The notes: generated from the letters alone by a model not told the origin. A stretch of 64,000 nt of DNA from an uncultured Pelagibacteraceae bacterium (GCA_902542855.1 CACBWE010000001.1:1-64000), one strand, 5' to 3'. Counted from the first letter of the stretch, positions 40,721-50,957 are shown. Program-made: numbers and translations.

Positions 40721-41137
40721 TTAGCTAATAGATTCTAAAGTTTTTTGAAATTTACCAGCGTGTGATTTTTCAGCTTTAGCTAAAGTTTCAAACCAGTCAG
40801 CAATTTCTTCAAAACCTTCTTCTCTTGCAGTTTTAGCCATACCTGGGTACATATCAGTGTATTCATGCGTTTCACCTTGTACAGCAGAAGCCAGGTTAGC
40901 TTTTGTCTCGCCAATAGGCATACCAGTTCCTGGATCACCAACTTCTTCTAGATACTCCAAATGACCATGTGCGTGACCAGTCTCACCTTCGGCTGTTGAT
41001 CTAAAAACTGCAGCCACATCATTGTAACCTTCAATGTCAGCTTTTTGTGCAAAATAAAGATATCTTCTGTTTGCTTGACTTTCACCAGCAAACGCTTCTT
41101 TTAAATTTTCTTCTGTTTTACTTCCTTTTAAAGACAT
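40721..41137 (-). CDS. Rubrerythrin (no rubredoxin domain)
   Basis: 138 aa; [49 protein letters not shown]; ends without CXXC rubredoxin domain. Confidence 0.9.
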   Translation of the reverse strand: MSLKGSKTEENLKEAFAGESQANRRYLYFAQKADIEGYNDVAAVFRSTAEGETGHAHGHLEYLEEVGDPGTGMPIGETKANLASAVQGETHEYTDMYPGMAKTAREEGFEEIADWFETLAKAEKSHAGKFQKTLESIS

Positions 41138-41178
41138 TTTTTCTCCTTTTTAATGATTCACAGATCATATAATGCATC

Positions 41179-41193
41179 TTGACAGTATGTCAA
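41179..41193. promoter_or_regulatory. Dyad TTGACA-N3-TGTCAA overlapping a predicted -35 of the rubrerythrin promoter
   Basis: Minus strand TTGACATACTGTCAAGATGCATTATATGAT: TTGACA, ~18 nt, TATGAT. Confidence 0.55.
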
Positions 41194-41196
41194 CAG

Positions 41197-41213
41197 TTTA
41201 GAATTGTTATAAT
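41197..41213. promoter_or_regulatory. Irr/ICE-like dyad upstream of rubrerythrin
   Basis: TTTAGAA-ttg-TTATAAT; 12 of 14 arm positions match an ideal TTTAGAA-N3-TTCTAAA dyad. Confidence 0.4.
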
Positions 41214-41233
41214 GTAGTTTTTAAGTGTATGAT

Positions 41234-41671
41234 TTATTTAAATTTTTTTTGATTTTGATTATCACTCGCAACCTTAATCAAAACTTCCACTGAATTTATT
41301 TTTTTCCCTGTAATATTTTTTTTAATATTTACTGGCTCAATATCATTCTCATCACAATCGATTAGCTCATTTGTATCTTCATCAAAAAAATGATGATGTA
41401 CTGATGTGTTTGTATCAAAATAACTTTTGTGACTATCGATTGAAATTTCTTTTAGATATCCTTTTTTCTCAAGTGCATGAACGGTGTTATAGACTGTAGC
41501 TAAAGATATCTTTTGATTCATTTTCTCAGATATCATTTTAACCAAATCGTTAATTGTGAAATGGAAAGTTTTTTCTCTATTAAACAAAACTTCGCACATA
41601 TTCACTCTTTGCTTGGTAGGTCTAAGTCCCACTTCTCTTAATTTTTCAATAAAATTAAAGGTTTTTGGCAT
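41234..41671 (-). CDS. irr: Fur-superfamily regulator, Irr-like
   Basis: 145 aa; LREVGLRPTKQRVNMCEVLF N-terminus and HHHFFDEDTNELI, characteristic of alphaproteobacterial Irr. Confidence 0.85.
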   Translation of the reverse strand: MPKTFNFIEKLREVGLRPTKQRVNMCEVLFNREKTFHFTINDLVKMISEKMNQKISLATVYNTVHALEKKGYLKEISIDSHKSYFDTNTSVHHHFFDEDTNELIDCDENDIEPVNIKKNITGKKINSVEVLIKVASDNQNQKKFK

Positions 41672-41676
41672 TGTTT

Positions 41677-41693
41677 TTTATAATAATTCTAAA
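41677..41693. promoter_or_regulatory. Irr/ICE-like dyad just upstream of irr
   Basis: TTTATAA-taa-TTCTAAA; 13 of 14 arm positions match TTTAGAA-N3-TTCTAAA; 6-22 nt 5' of irr start. Confidence 0.5.
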
Positions 41694-41764
41694 GTAAGAA
41701 TAAAAATATACTGTTTTATTATATTATATTAGGATTAAATCAAGTATTAAGGGTGCTCAAAATT

Positions 41765-42265
41765 ATGAAAAAAAACTCGTACTCCTATGATGATCTAATT
41801 ACTTGTGGAAATGGTGACCTTTTTGGCCCTGGTAATGCAAAATTACCTCTTCCACCAATGCTTATGTTTGACAGAATAACAGAAATCAATGAAAATAACG
41901 GCACGTTTAATAAAGGCTCATTAAAAGCTGAATTAGACATTAAAGATGATCTTTGGTTTTTTGATTGTCATTTTAAAAAAGATCCAGTTATGCCAGGGTG
42001 CTTAGGTTTAGATGCTATGTGGCAACTGGTAGGATTTTTTCTAGGTTGGCTTGGAAATCCTGGAAAAGGAAGAGCATTAGGTGTGGGTAATGTAAAGTTT
42101 ACAGGTGAAGTTTTACAGAATGTGAAAAATGTAAGATATGAAATTGATATGAAGAAAATTATGTCTCCTGGTGGAACAACTGTAGGGCTTGCAAATGGAA
42201 TTGTTCTTGCAGATAATAAAAAAATATATTCAGCAGAAAGTTTAAAAGTAGGATTATTTAAATAA
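41765..42265 (+). CDS. fabA: 3-hydroxydecanoyl-ACP dehydratase
   Basis: [34 protein letters not shown]. Confidence 0.93.
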   Translation: MKKNSYSYDDLITCGNGDLFGPGNAKLPLPPMLMFDRITEINENNGTFNKGSLKAELDIKDDLWFFDCHFKKDPVMPGCLGLDAMWQLVGFFLGWLGNPGKGRALGVGNVKFTGEVLQNVKNVRYEIDMKKIMSPGGTTVGLANGIVLADNKKIYSAESLKVGLFK

Positions 42266-43476
42266 TGAGAAGAGTGGTTATTACAGGTTTAGGAGTAGTT
42301 TCTTGCTTAGGAAATAATCAAGAAGAAGTTCATCAATCTTTATTAAATTCCAAATCTGGAATTTCTTTTGCAGCAGAATACAAAGAGCATAATTTAAAAA
42401 GCCATGTTCACGGTAAACCAAATATTAAACTTGAAGATCACATAGATAGAAAAACAATTAGATTTATGGGCTCAGGATCAGCTTACAATTATATTGCAAT
42501 GAAAGAGGCAATTAAGGATTCTGGATTAGAAGAAAGTGAAGTGAGCAATTTTAAAACAGGGATTGTAATGGGTTCTGGTGGCCCATCAATTGAAAATGTA
42601 ATACTTGCAGCAGACAAAACAAGAGCTAAAACTCCAAAACTAATGGGGCCCTTTATTGTTCCAAGAACAATGGCCAGTACTGCATCAGCAACACTTGCAG
42701 TACCATTTAAAATTAAAGGAACTAACTACACAATGAGTTCTGCATGTGCAACTAGTGGACACTGTATAGGAAATTCTATGGAATTAATTCAAATGGGTAA
42801 ACAGGATGTTGTTTTTGCAGGTGGAAGTGAAGAAATTCATTGGGCCATGACAGCAATGTTTGATGCTATGACAGCTTTATCATCCAAATATAATGATACT
42901 CCACAATCTGCGTCTAGAGCTTATGATAAAACAAGAGATGGATTTGTGATCGCTGGTGGTGCGGGTGTGTTAGTACTTGAGGAATACGAACATGCTAAAG
43001 CCAGAGGTGCTAAAATATACGCAGAATTAACTGGTTATGGAGCAACTTCGGATGGATATGATATGGTAGCTCCATCAGGAGAAGGTGCTGTAAGATGTAT
43101 GAAAATGGCGATGGCAACTACAAAAAATAAAATTGATTATATTAATACTCACGGAACTTCAACACCTGTAGGTGATATTACTGAACTTAATGCTATTAAA
43201 GAAACTTTTGGAGACAATGTTCCTAAAATAAGTTCAACAAAATCTTTATCAGGTCACCCTTTGGGGGCGGCTTCTGTTCATGAAGCAATTTATTGTTTAA
43301 TAATGATGAAAAATAATTTCATAACTGGCTCTGCAAATATTACTCAGATGGATGATGATGCTAAAAAATTTCCTATAGTTTCAAAAACTGAAACTGAAGC
43401 AACTTTAAATACAGTAATGTCAAATAGTTTTGGTTTTGGTGGAACTAATGCAGCTTTAGTTTTTGAGAAGGTTTAA
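42265..43476 (+). CDS. fabB: 3-oxoacyl-ACP synthase I
   Basis: 403 aa; [40 protein letters not shown]. Confidence 0.94.
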   Translation: MRRVVITGLGVVSCLGNNQEEVHQSLLNSKSGISFAAEYKEHNLKSHVHGKPNIKLEDHIDRKTIRFMGSGSAYNYIAMKEAIKDSGLEESEVSNFKTGIVMGSGGPSIENVILAADKTRAKTPKLMGPFIVPRTMASTASATLAVPFKIKGTNYTMSSACATSGHCIGNSMELIQMGKQDVVFAGGSEEIHWAMTAMFDAMTALSSKYNDTPQSASRAYDKTRDGFVIAGGAGVLVLEEYEHAKARGAKIYAELTGYGATSDGYDMVAPSGEGAVRCMKMAMATTKNKIDYINTHGTSTPVGDITELNAIKETFGDNVPKISSTKSLSGHPLGAASVHEAIYCLIMMKNNFITGSANITQMDDDAKKFPIVSKTETEATLNTVMSNSFGFGGTNAALVFEKV

Positions 43477-43477
43477 A

Positions 43478-44263
43478 ATGAGTTTAATGAAAGGTAAAAA
43501 AGGATTGATCATGGGGGTTGCGAATGAAAGATCTATTGCTTGGGGCATTTCTCAAAAACTTGCAGAAGCTGGGGCTGAGTTAGCATTTACATATTTAGGT
43601 GATGCTCTTAAAAAAAGAGTAATTCCTTTAGCAGAAAAATTAAATTCGAAAGTTACATTCAGTTGTGATGTTGAAAAAAAAGAAGAAGTAGTAAAATTAT
43701 TTGAGGATATCAAATCTCAATGGGGTGAAATTGATTTTGTAGTTCATGCAGTTGCTTTTTCAGATAAATCAGAATTGTCAGGTGAATATTTAAACACTAC
43801 TAGAGAAAACTTTTTAAGAAGTATGTTAATTTCATGCTTTTCATTCACCGAGGTTGCGAAAGAAGCATCTAAGGTAATGAAAGAAGGTGGTAGTATGTTA
43901 ACTTTAACTTACGAGTCCACAAAAGCTATTCCAAATTATAATGTAATGGGTGTTTGTAAATCAGCATTAGAAGCAAGTGTAAAATACTTAGCTAGAGACT
44001 TAGGTGCCAAAGGTATTAGGGTAAATGCAATAAGTGCAGGACCTATAAAAACGTTAGCTGCATCTGCAATTGGAGATGCAAAATTTCTTTATAAGTGGAA
44101 TGAAGACCATTCTTTTCTTAAAAGAAATGTAGATATTCACGATGTTGGAAATTCAGCATTATATTTATTAAGTAACCTTGCAAATGGGGTTACTGGCGAA
44201 ATCCACTATGTAGATGCTGGATATAACAAAGTTGGTATGCCAGATCCTAAGAATATAAGCTAA
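43478..44263 (+). CDS. fabI: Enoyl-ACP reductase (NADH)
   Basis: MSLMKGKKGLIMGVANERSIAWGISQKL; AISAGPIKTLAASAIG; ATG at 43478 preferred over track start 43463. Confidence 0.94.
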   Translation: MSLMKGKKGLIMGVANERSIAWGISQKLAEAGAELAFTYLGDALKKRVIPLAEKLNSKVTFSCDVEKKEEVVKLFEDIKSQWGEIDFVVHAVAFSDKSELSGEYLNTTRENFLRSMLISCFSFTEVAKEASKVMKEGGSMLTLTYESTKAIPNYNVMGVCKSALEASVKYLARDLGAKGIRVNAISAGPIKTLAASAIGDAKFLYKWNEDHSFLKRNVDIHDVGNSALYLLSNLANGVTGEIHYVDAGYNKVGMPDPKNIS

Positions 44264-44277
44264 ATCCAATCAAAGGT

Positions 44278-44397
44278 ATGGAAATCCTAATATTTATATT
44301 ATGTCTTATATTTGTGATTTATTACTTGTTTAGACCCACCTCTAAAAAAGAAAAAGACCAATTTGATGATAAAAACAATTGGCGAGGTGGGTTTTAA
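44278..44397 (+). CDS. Putative 39-aa single-TM microprotein
   Basis: MEILIFILCLIFVIYYLFRPTSKKEKDQFDDKNNWRGGF; fills the fabI-pnp gap. Confidence 0.55.
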   Translation: MEILIFILCLIFVIYYLFRPTSKKEKDQFDDKNNWRGGF

Positions 44398-44399
44398 TT

Positions 44400-46472
44400 T
44401 TATTCAGTAGCTTGTTTCATAGAAAGTTTAACTTTACCTCTATCGAAACCAATCACTTTAACTTTTACTTCGTCACCTTCTTTAACAACATCAGTAACTT
44501 TAGCTACTCTTTTATCTGCAAGTTCTGAAATATGAACCAGTCCATCTTGTTTTCCTAAGAAATTAACAAATGCACCAAACTCCATAATCTTCATTACTTT
44601 TCCTGAATAAATTTTATTCAATTCAGCTTTTGCAGTGATGTCTTTAATCATTTGCATTGCAATGTTTCTAGACTCTTCATCAGGAGCAGCAACTGTCACT
44701 ACACCTTCATCATTTACATCAACTTTTGCACCTGATTTTTCAACGATCTCTCTAATCGTTGCTCCACCTTTTCCAATTACAGCAGCAATGTCTTTTTTGT
44801 CTACATTAACTTGTTCCATTTTTGGAGTGTGCTTTCCAACATCAGATCTTGAAGCTGATAGAGCTTTATTCATTTCACCTAAGATATGAACTCTTCCATC
44901 TTTAGCTTGGCTCAATGCCTGCTCCATAATTTCAAATGTAATACCTGTAATTTTGATATCCATTTGAAGAGAAGTAATTCCATCTTTAGTTCCAGCAACT
45001 TTAAAATCCATATCACCTAAGTGATCTTCATCACCTAAAATATCTGACAGAACACTAAAGTCATCATCTTCTTTAATTAATCCCATTGCAATACCTGCAA
45101 CTGGCTCTTTAATTGGTACTCCAGCATCCATTAAAGCTAAAGAAGTTCCACAAACAGTAGCCATTGAGGAAGAACCGTTAGATTCGGTAATCTCTGAAAC
45201 TACCCTAAAAGTATATGGAAATGCTTCTTTGGGTGGTAATGAAGAATTAATCGCTCTCCAAGCTAATTTACCGTGACCTATTTCTCTTCTTCCTGTTCCA
45301 ATTCTTCCAGTTTCTCCAACTGAAAAGGGAGGAAAATTATAGTGAAGCATAAATCTTTCTCTTTGCAATCCATCTAAACTTTCAATTCTTTGTTCGTCAT
45401 CAGATGTTCCTAAAGTTGCTACAACAATCGCTTGGGTTTCGCCTCTAGTAAACAGTGCGGAACCATGTGCTCTTGGTAAAACACCCACTTCACATTCGAT
45501 AGGTCTTACATCAGATAAACCTCGACCATCAATTCTATTTTTATTTTTTAGAATATCAGTTCTGACAATTGATTTTTCCAGATTTTTTAACTGACTGTTA
45601 ACATCAAGGTCTGTATAGTTTTCATCTTCCTCATAAAGCTTTTTAGCTTTATCAGTAATCTCTGAAATTTGATTTGATCTGTCTTGTTTATCTCTTGTTG
45701 CAAAAGCTTTCTTAAGATCTTCTGTAAAAGTTTCTTCAAGTTTTTTCTTAACTTCTGATAGATCTTTCTTTTCAACAGTCCACTCAGGTTTTCTGCATTC
45801 TTTTGCAAGTTCCTCGATCATTTCAATCACAGGAACAAATCCCTCATGACCAAATTTAACTGCATTTAACATTTCTTCCTCTGTTAAACCATTAGCTTCA
45901 GACTCAACCATAAGTACAGCATCTTTTGTACCTGCTACAACTAAATCTAATTTTGATTTTTCTAATTCTGCTTTAGATGGGTTTAAAACATATTTTCCAT
46001 CTATAAAACCAACTTTTGAAGCACCTACAGGTCCCATGAATGGCATTCCTGATATAGCTAATGCAGCTGATGAAGCAGTGATTGATAAAATATCTGGTTC
46101 ATTTTCTTTGTCGTATGAAATTACTGTTGGTAATAACTGTACTTCATTTTTAAATTCATCAGGAAACAAAGGTCTGATTGGTCTATCAATTAATCTAGAG
46201 ATTAATGTTTCACTTTCAGTTGGTCTTGCTTCTCTTTTAAAATATCCACCTGGAATTTTTCCAGCTGCATAATATTTTTCTTGATAATTTACAGATAATG
46301 GAAAGTAATCCATATCGGGATTTACTTTTTTTGCTCCTACTACTGTTGCTAGTACGACTGTCTCTCCACATGTTGCGATTATTGCACCGTCTGCCTGTCT
46401 TGCTACTTTACCTGTTTCTAAACTTATCTTCTTTCCTGCTACTTCAATTTCCTTTTTGTATACTTTAAACAT
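44400..46472 (-). CDS. pnp: Polyribonucleotide nucleotidyltransferase
   Basis: 690 aa; two RNase PH domains, KH ([15 protein letters not shown]) and S1 ([19 protein letters not shown]). Confidence 0.96.
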   Translation of the reverse strand: MFKVYKKEIEVAGKKISLETGKVARQADGAIIATCGETVVLATVVGAKKVNPDMDYFPLSVNYQEKYYAAGKIPGGYFKREARPTESETLISRLIDRPIRPLFPDEFKNEVQLLPTVISYDKENEPDILSITASSAALAISGMPFMGPVGASKVGFIDGKYVLNPSKAELEKSKLDLVVAGTKDAVLMVESEANGLTEEEMLNAVKFGHEGFVPVIEMIEELAKECRKPEWTVEKKDLSEVKKKLEETFTEDLKKAFATRDKQDRSNQISEITDKAKKLYEEDENYTDLDVNSQLKNLEKSIVRTDILKNKNRIDGRGLSDVRPIECEVGVLPRAHGSALFTRGETQAIVVATLGTSDDEQRIESLDGLQRERFMLHYNFPPFSVGETGRIGTGRREIGHGKLAWRAINSSLPPKEAFPYTFRVVSEITESNGSSSMATVCGTSLALMDAGVPIKEPVAGIAMGLIKEDDDFSVLSDILGDEDHLGDMDFKVAGTKDGITSLQMDIKITGITFEIMEQALSQAKDGRVHILGEMNKALSASRSDVGKHTPKMEQVNVDKKDIAAVIGKGGATIREIVEKSGAKVDVNDEGVVTVAAPDEESRNIAMQMIKDITAKAELNKIYSGKVMKIMEFGAFVNFLGKQDGLVHISELADKRVAKVTDVVKEGDEVKVKVIGFDRGKVKLSMKQATE

Positions 46473-46517
46473 TTCATTTCCATTTCGTTTCGTTCTTTTC
46501 GTTCCATTCCGTTCTAT
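46473..46517 (-). repeat. Degenerate RAAYG pentamer array in the rpsO-pnp spacer
   Basis: Minus strand GAACG GAATG GAACG AAAA GAACG AAACG AAATG GAAATG AA(ATG). Confidence 0.65.
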
Positions 46518-46529
46518 CTATCTTGACTT

Positions 46530-46778
46530 CTATTTTCTTAAATTCAATTTCGACAGTACATTTTTGTAAGAATCCATTTTATTTTTCTTTAGGTATTCTA
46601 ACAATTTCTTTCTTCTATTTACCGCTCTCAACAATCCAACAGACGAATGTTTATCTTTTTTGAATTGCTTAATATGTTTAGAGAGAGTTTCAATTTTCTC
46701 TGTTAGCAAAGCAATCTGAATTTCTGAGGATCCAGTATCTTTATCGTGCATTGCTAATTCTTGTGCCTTTTTATTCAT
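46530..46778 (-). CDS. rpsO: 30S ribosomal protein S15
   Basis: 82 aa; DTGSSEIQIALLTEKIETLSKHIKQFKKDKHSSVGLLRAVNRRKKLLEYLK. Confidence 0.95.
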   Translation of the reverse strand: MNKKAQELAMHDKDTGSSEIQIALLTEKIETLSKHIKQFKKDKHSSVGLLRAVNRRKKLLEYLKKNKMDSYKNVLSKLNLRK

Positions 46779-46790
46779 GCCTCTTTTTTC

Positions 46791-47159
46791 CTATTTATTT
46801 GTTTGTTTAATTAAGTTTTCTATTTTTTCCGCATACTCAAAAGATTCATCTTTTCTAAAAAGTAATTTTGGTAAAAATTTCATAACCACTTTTTGTGATA
46901 AAATTTTTCTAATTAAAAATGAGTACTCCTTTAAAACATTAATTGTTTCCTCTGCATCTTTTCCTCCTAATGGAAGAACATATGCCTTGGCAATTTTTAA
47001 ATCTGGGCTCATTCTAACCTCAGTAACTGTTATTGTGTTTGTTTCTAAATTTGGCACCTTAGCTTCATTTCTTATAAAAATCATACTTAAAGACTGCTTA
47101 ATCATTTCTCCTACTCTTAGCTGCCTTTGAGATACTGGTTTTCCTATTCTATCTGCCAT
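46791..47159 (-). CDS. rbfA: Ribosome-binding factor A
   Basis: 122 aa; SQRQLRVGEMIKQSLS, ITVTEVRMSPDLKIAKAYVLPLGG. Confidence 0.93.
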   Translation of the reverse strand: MADRIGKPVSQRQLRVGEMIKQSLSMIFIRNEAKVPNLETNTITVTEVRMSPDLKIAKAYVLPLGGKDAEETINVLKEYSFLIRKILSQKVVMKFLPKLLFRKDESFEYAEKIENLIKQTNK

Positions 47160-49378
47160 TAAATTGACCTCTCTGTAGATGTAACACTAAATGCTTCTAT
47201 TGTGTCATTTTTTTGGAAATCCATATAATCTTTAACTGTTATTCCACATTCTTGTCCACCACTTACCTGTTTTACTTGGTTTTTTTCCCTAAATATAGTT
47301 AATACTTTTCCAGTATAGATAATTGCACCATCTCTAATAATTCTAACATCTGATGTACTATTAATTTCACCCTCAGTTACTTTAGAACCTGCAACTTTTC
47401 CAGCACCTGAAACTTTAAATATTTCCAGAATTTGTGCTGTACCTGTAATTTTTTCTTGAACATCAGGTGCCAATAATCCTGACATTCTTTGTTTAATATA
47501 ATCCAAAACTTCATAAATAATATTGTATGAAGATATTTTTATTTTCTCATTTTCCGCAAGTTTTTTTGCTTCTTTACTCGGCTTGACATTGAAAGCTATT
47601 AATACTGCATTTGAAGCTTTAGCTAATGTAACGTCTGTCTCTGTAACCATTCCAATATCAGCTAAAATTATTTTAGGTTTTACTTCATCATGTTTAATTT
47701 GGCTAATTGCATTTTTAATTGCTTCTGATGATCCGTGTACATCAGATTTAATAATTAAATTTAATTCCTCTGTAGATTTATCTGAAAAAGCAGAATCTTG
47801 ATTTACAAAAGTAAGTGGATTTTTCCCATCTTTACTCTCTTGAGCTCTATTTTCACTTAACGTCTTGGCCTCTTTTTCTGTATCAAGAACTATAAAATCA
47901 TCTCCAGCTTTTGCTGCACCATTTATTCCTAAAATCTCAACAGGTGTAGAAGGTAATGCTTCATTAATATTTTGACCTTTGTCATTAATAATAGCTCTTA
48001 CTTTTCCCCACTTTAAACCACTTACAAAAAAATCACCTCTCTTAAGTGTTCCAGCTGTTACAATTATGTTTGCAACTGGACCTCTACCAACATCAATTTT
48101 GGACTCTAAGACTATTCCAGTAGCTTTAGACTCATAGTCTGTTTTAAGGTCTAAAATCTCAGCTTGCAGTATTATAGACTCAACTAATTTATCTAAGTTT
48201 TGTTTTGATTTAGTTGAGATTTCAACCATTAAAGTATCACCAGATAAATCTTCGGCAATTAATTCATGCTCTAATAATTGATTTTTTATTTTCATAGGAT
48301 CAGCCTCTGGTAGATCACATTTATTTATAGCTACAACTATTGGAACATTTGCAGCTTTAGCATGTTTAATGGACTCAACTGTTTGTGGTTTAACTCCATC
48401 ATCTGCAGCAACTACCAGTACAACCACATCTGTTAATTTTGATCCTCTAGCTCTCATCTCTGTAAAGGCAGCATGGCCTGGAGTATCAATAAATGTTAAT
48501 TTATTATCTTGGCTTTCAATTTGATAAGCTCCAATATGTTGAGTTATTCCACCAAATTCTCCTGAAACTACGTTCGCACTTCTGAGAACATCTAATACTG
48601 ATGTCTTACCATGATCAACATGTCCCATCACTGTAACTATTGGTGGACGATTTTTTAAGTTTTCTGTTCTTGAAGCTTTTATTTTTTGAATTATTTCTTC
48701 TGCTTTTACTTCTCTAATTGGATTATGACCAAATTCTTTAACTAAATATTCTGCTGTATCGGCTGCTAGTGTCTGATTAATGGTCACAGTAACTCCCATT
48801 CCAAATAAATGTTTAATTACATTACTAGATTGTTCAGCCATTCTATTAGCAAGTTCTCTCACTGTAATTGCTTCAGGAATATTGATGTCTCTTTTAATTG
48901 GTTTTAAATTTTCTTGATTATCATTTTTTGTTGAATTTTTAATTTCTTTTTGTCTCGCTCTTTTTACCGATGCTAGACTTCTCTGTTTTGCGTCAATCTC
49001 GTCACTTAGTGCTCTTGAAACTGTTAATTTTAATTCTCTTTTTTTTGTCCCAACTTTTAAAGACTTTCTATCTTTGTTTTCACTATCACCCTTAAGTCTT
49101 TTAGTTGCTCTTTGCTCCGCTAGTTTTCTTTTTTCAAAATCATTTGTTATTAATGAAGATTTAGGATTAAATGATTGTTTTAATGGAGCTCCTCTATTGA
49201 AAGTTGAAGCTGATCTTGTCTTGTTCGTACTAGATCTAAATGATCCACCTCTACTTGAGAGTTTTCCAGTTTGTTTTTCAATTACTACAGAATTCTTTCC
49301 ATGTGTTTTAGCAATCTCAATACTCTTGATTGATTTTTTGGCTGAGCCTGAAATTGTTAATTTTGTTTTTTTCTCCAT
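47159..49378 (-). CDS. infB: Translation initiation factor IF-2
   Basis: 739 aa; VTVMGHVDHGKTSVLD, DTPGHAAFTEMRARG, NKCD. Confidence 0.96.
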   Translation of the reverse strand: MEKKTKLTISGSAKKSIKSIEIAKTHGKNSVVIEKQTGKLSSRGGSFRSSTNKTRSASTFNRGAPLKQSFNPKSSLITNDFEKRKLAEQRATKRLKGDSENKDRKSLKVGTKKRELKLTVSRALSDEIDAKQRSLASVKRARQKEIKNSTKNDNQENLKPIKRDINIPEAITVRELANRMAEQSSNVIKHLFGMGVTVTINQTLAADTAEYLVKEFGHNPIREVKAEEIIQKIKASRTENLKNRPPIVTVMGHVDHGKTSVLDVLRSANVVSGEFGGITQHIGAYQIESQDNKLTFIDTPGHAAFTEMRARGSKLTDVVVLVVAADDGVKPQTVESIKHAKAANVPIVVAINKCDLPEADPMKIKNQLLEHELIAEDLSGDTLMVEISTKSKQNLDKLVESIILQAEILDLKTDYESKATGIVLESKIDVGRGPVANIIVTAGTLKRGDFFVSGLKWGKVRAIINDKGQNINEALPSTPVEILGINGAAKAGDDFIVLDTEKEAKTLSENRAQESKDGKNPLTFVNQDSAFSDKSTEELNLIIKSDVHGSSEAIKNAISQIKHDEVKPKIILADIGMVTETDVTLAKASNAVLIAFNVKPSKEAKKLAENEKIKISSYNIIYEVLDYIKQRMSGLLAPDVQEKITGTAQILEIFKVSGAGKVAGSKVTEGEINSTSDVRIIRDGAIIYTGKVLTIFREKNQVKQVSGGQECGITVKDYMDFQKNDTIEAFSVTSTERSI

Positions 49379-49388
49379 ACCTCATCAC

Positions 49389-50942
49389 TCAATCTTTATA
49401 AACAATATTTCTAGCTGACATAATTAGTTCATCTGCTTCTTCTTTGGATAAAGCAAAATCTTCCAGATAACCTTGGATTTTTACTCTCTCACCTTTAACT
49501 ACATCATAACCACCAGTTAATTCATCAGATGCTAAGTCTGCAAAATCCTCTAAACTTAAAATTTTTTGTTCACCAAGTGTAACTAACATTCCTGGGGTTA
49601 ATCCCTTTAAATTAATCAAGGCATCTTCAAGACCTAATTCTTTAATTCTCTGAGAAATATCTTCCTGATCTTTTTCATGAAACTCTTTGGCTCTTTCTAT
49701 TAAAGCTTTAGCGGTATCTTCCTCTATACCTTCAATCTTCATCAAATTTTCAGCTGAACTATCTTTAATGTCGTCAATAGTTGAAAAACCTTCAGCAACA
49801 AGTAACTGACCCAATGTTTCATCTAGCTCCAAATTTTTTACAAAATTCTCTGTTTTTTCTTTAAATTCTAATTGTCTACGTTCGGAGTCCTCTGCATCCG
49901 TCATTATATTAATTTCATAGTTTAAGAGTTTTGTCGCAAGTCTAACGTTTTGACCTCTTCTTCCAATTGCTTTACTTAAATTTTCTTCAGTCAGAATTAC
50001 GTCAAGTTTTTTTCTTTCACTATCAACGTTAACTCTTTGTACTTCAGCTGGAGATAAAGCATTTGAAACCAAAATTGCAGGATCTTCTGACCAATTAACT
50101 ATATCAATTTTTTCTCCCTGAAGTTCATTTACAACAGCTTGAACTCTTGATCCCCTCATACCTACGCAAGCTCCAACAGGATCTAAAGATGTATCAACTG
50201 CTTTCACACATATTTTAGCTCTACTTCCAGGATCTCTTGAAGAAGATTTAATTTCAATAAGTCCATCATATATCTCTGGCACTTCTTGAACAAAAAGTTT
50301 TTCCATAAATTTAGGATGAGCTCTAGATAAAAATATTTGTTGTCCCCTTGGCTCTCTTCTAACATCATAACAATAAGCTTTAACCCTATCACCTGCTTTA
50401 ATATTTTCACGGGGTATTAGCTCATTTTTTTGAATTATTGCCTCAGTCCTTCCTAGGTCAACAATTACATTTCCAAATTCTAATCTCTTAACAATTCCAC
50501 TTAAAATTGAATCTTTCTTATCAATAAAATCGTTAAATTGTCTTTCTCTTTCAGCTTCTCTTACATTAAAACTAATTACCTGCTTTGCAGTTTGTGCAGC
50601 TATTCTTCCAAAATCAAATGAAGGTAGTGGTTGTAAAACTTCATCACCAATAGACTTGTCTTTGTTTAATTCATTTAAATTAATTGCATCCTCCAATTTT
50701 ATTTCTGTATTTGCATTTTCAGGATTTTCAGCAATAACTAATTTTCTAAAAAGCTCGATGTCACCATTGTCTCTGTTTATGGAAACTTTAATTTCATTTT
50801 CTTGCCCAAACTTTGACTTTGCAGCTTTAGCAATTCCAGTTTCCATAGAACTTATAATCAATTCTTTATCAATTGATTTCTCTAAAGCGACAGCTTCGGC
50901 AATTCTCAATAATTCAAGTTTATCAGCTCTTTTATTTAACAC
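49389..50942 (-). CDS. nusA: Transcription termination/antitermination factor NusA
   Basis: S1/KH motifs (CVGMRGSRVQAVVNEL, AIGRRGQNVRLA); preferred start GTG 50942 with upstream GGAG, not 50981. Confidence 0.92.
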   Translation of the reverse strand: MLNKRADKLELLRIAEAVALEKSIDKELIISSMETGIAKAAKSKFGQENEIKVSINRDNGDIELFRKLVIAENPENANTEIKLEDAINLNELNKDKSIGDEVLQPLPSFDFGRIAAQTAKQVISFNVREAERERQFNDFIDKKDSILSGIVKRLEFGNVIVDLGRTEAIIQKNELIPRENIKAGDRVKAYCYDVRREPRGQQIFLSRAHPKFMEKLFVQEVPEIYDGLIEIKSSSRDPGSRAKICVKAVDTSLDPVGACVGMRGSRVQAVVNELQGEKIDIVNWSEDPAILVSNALSPAEVQRVNVDSERKKLDVILTEENLSKAIGRRGQNVRLATKLLNYEINIMTDAEDSERRQLEFKEKTENFVKNLELDETLGQLLVAEGFSTIDDIKDSSAENLMKIEGIEEDTAKALIERAKEFHEKDQEDISQRIKELGLEDALINLKGLTPGMLVTLGEQKILSLEDFADLASDELTGGYDVVKGERVKIQGYLEDFALSKEEADELIMSARNIVYKD

Positions 50943-50957
50943 AATTTTGTTTGCTCC

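Noticed and set aside
45587-45808. 73-aa K-rich ORF within pnp, out of frame on the same strand
   Set aside because: Fully inside the well-supported pnp frame; no own start signals.
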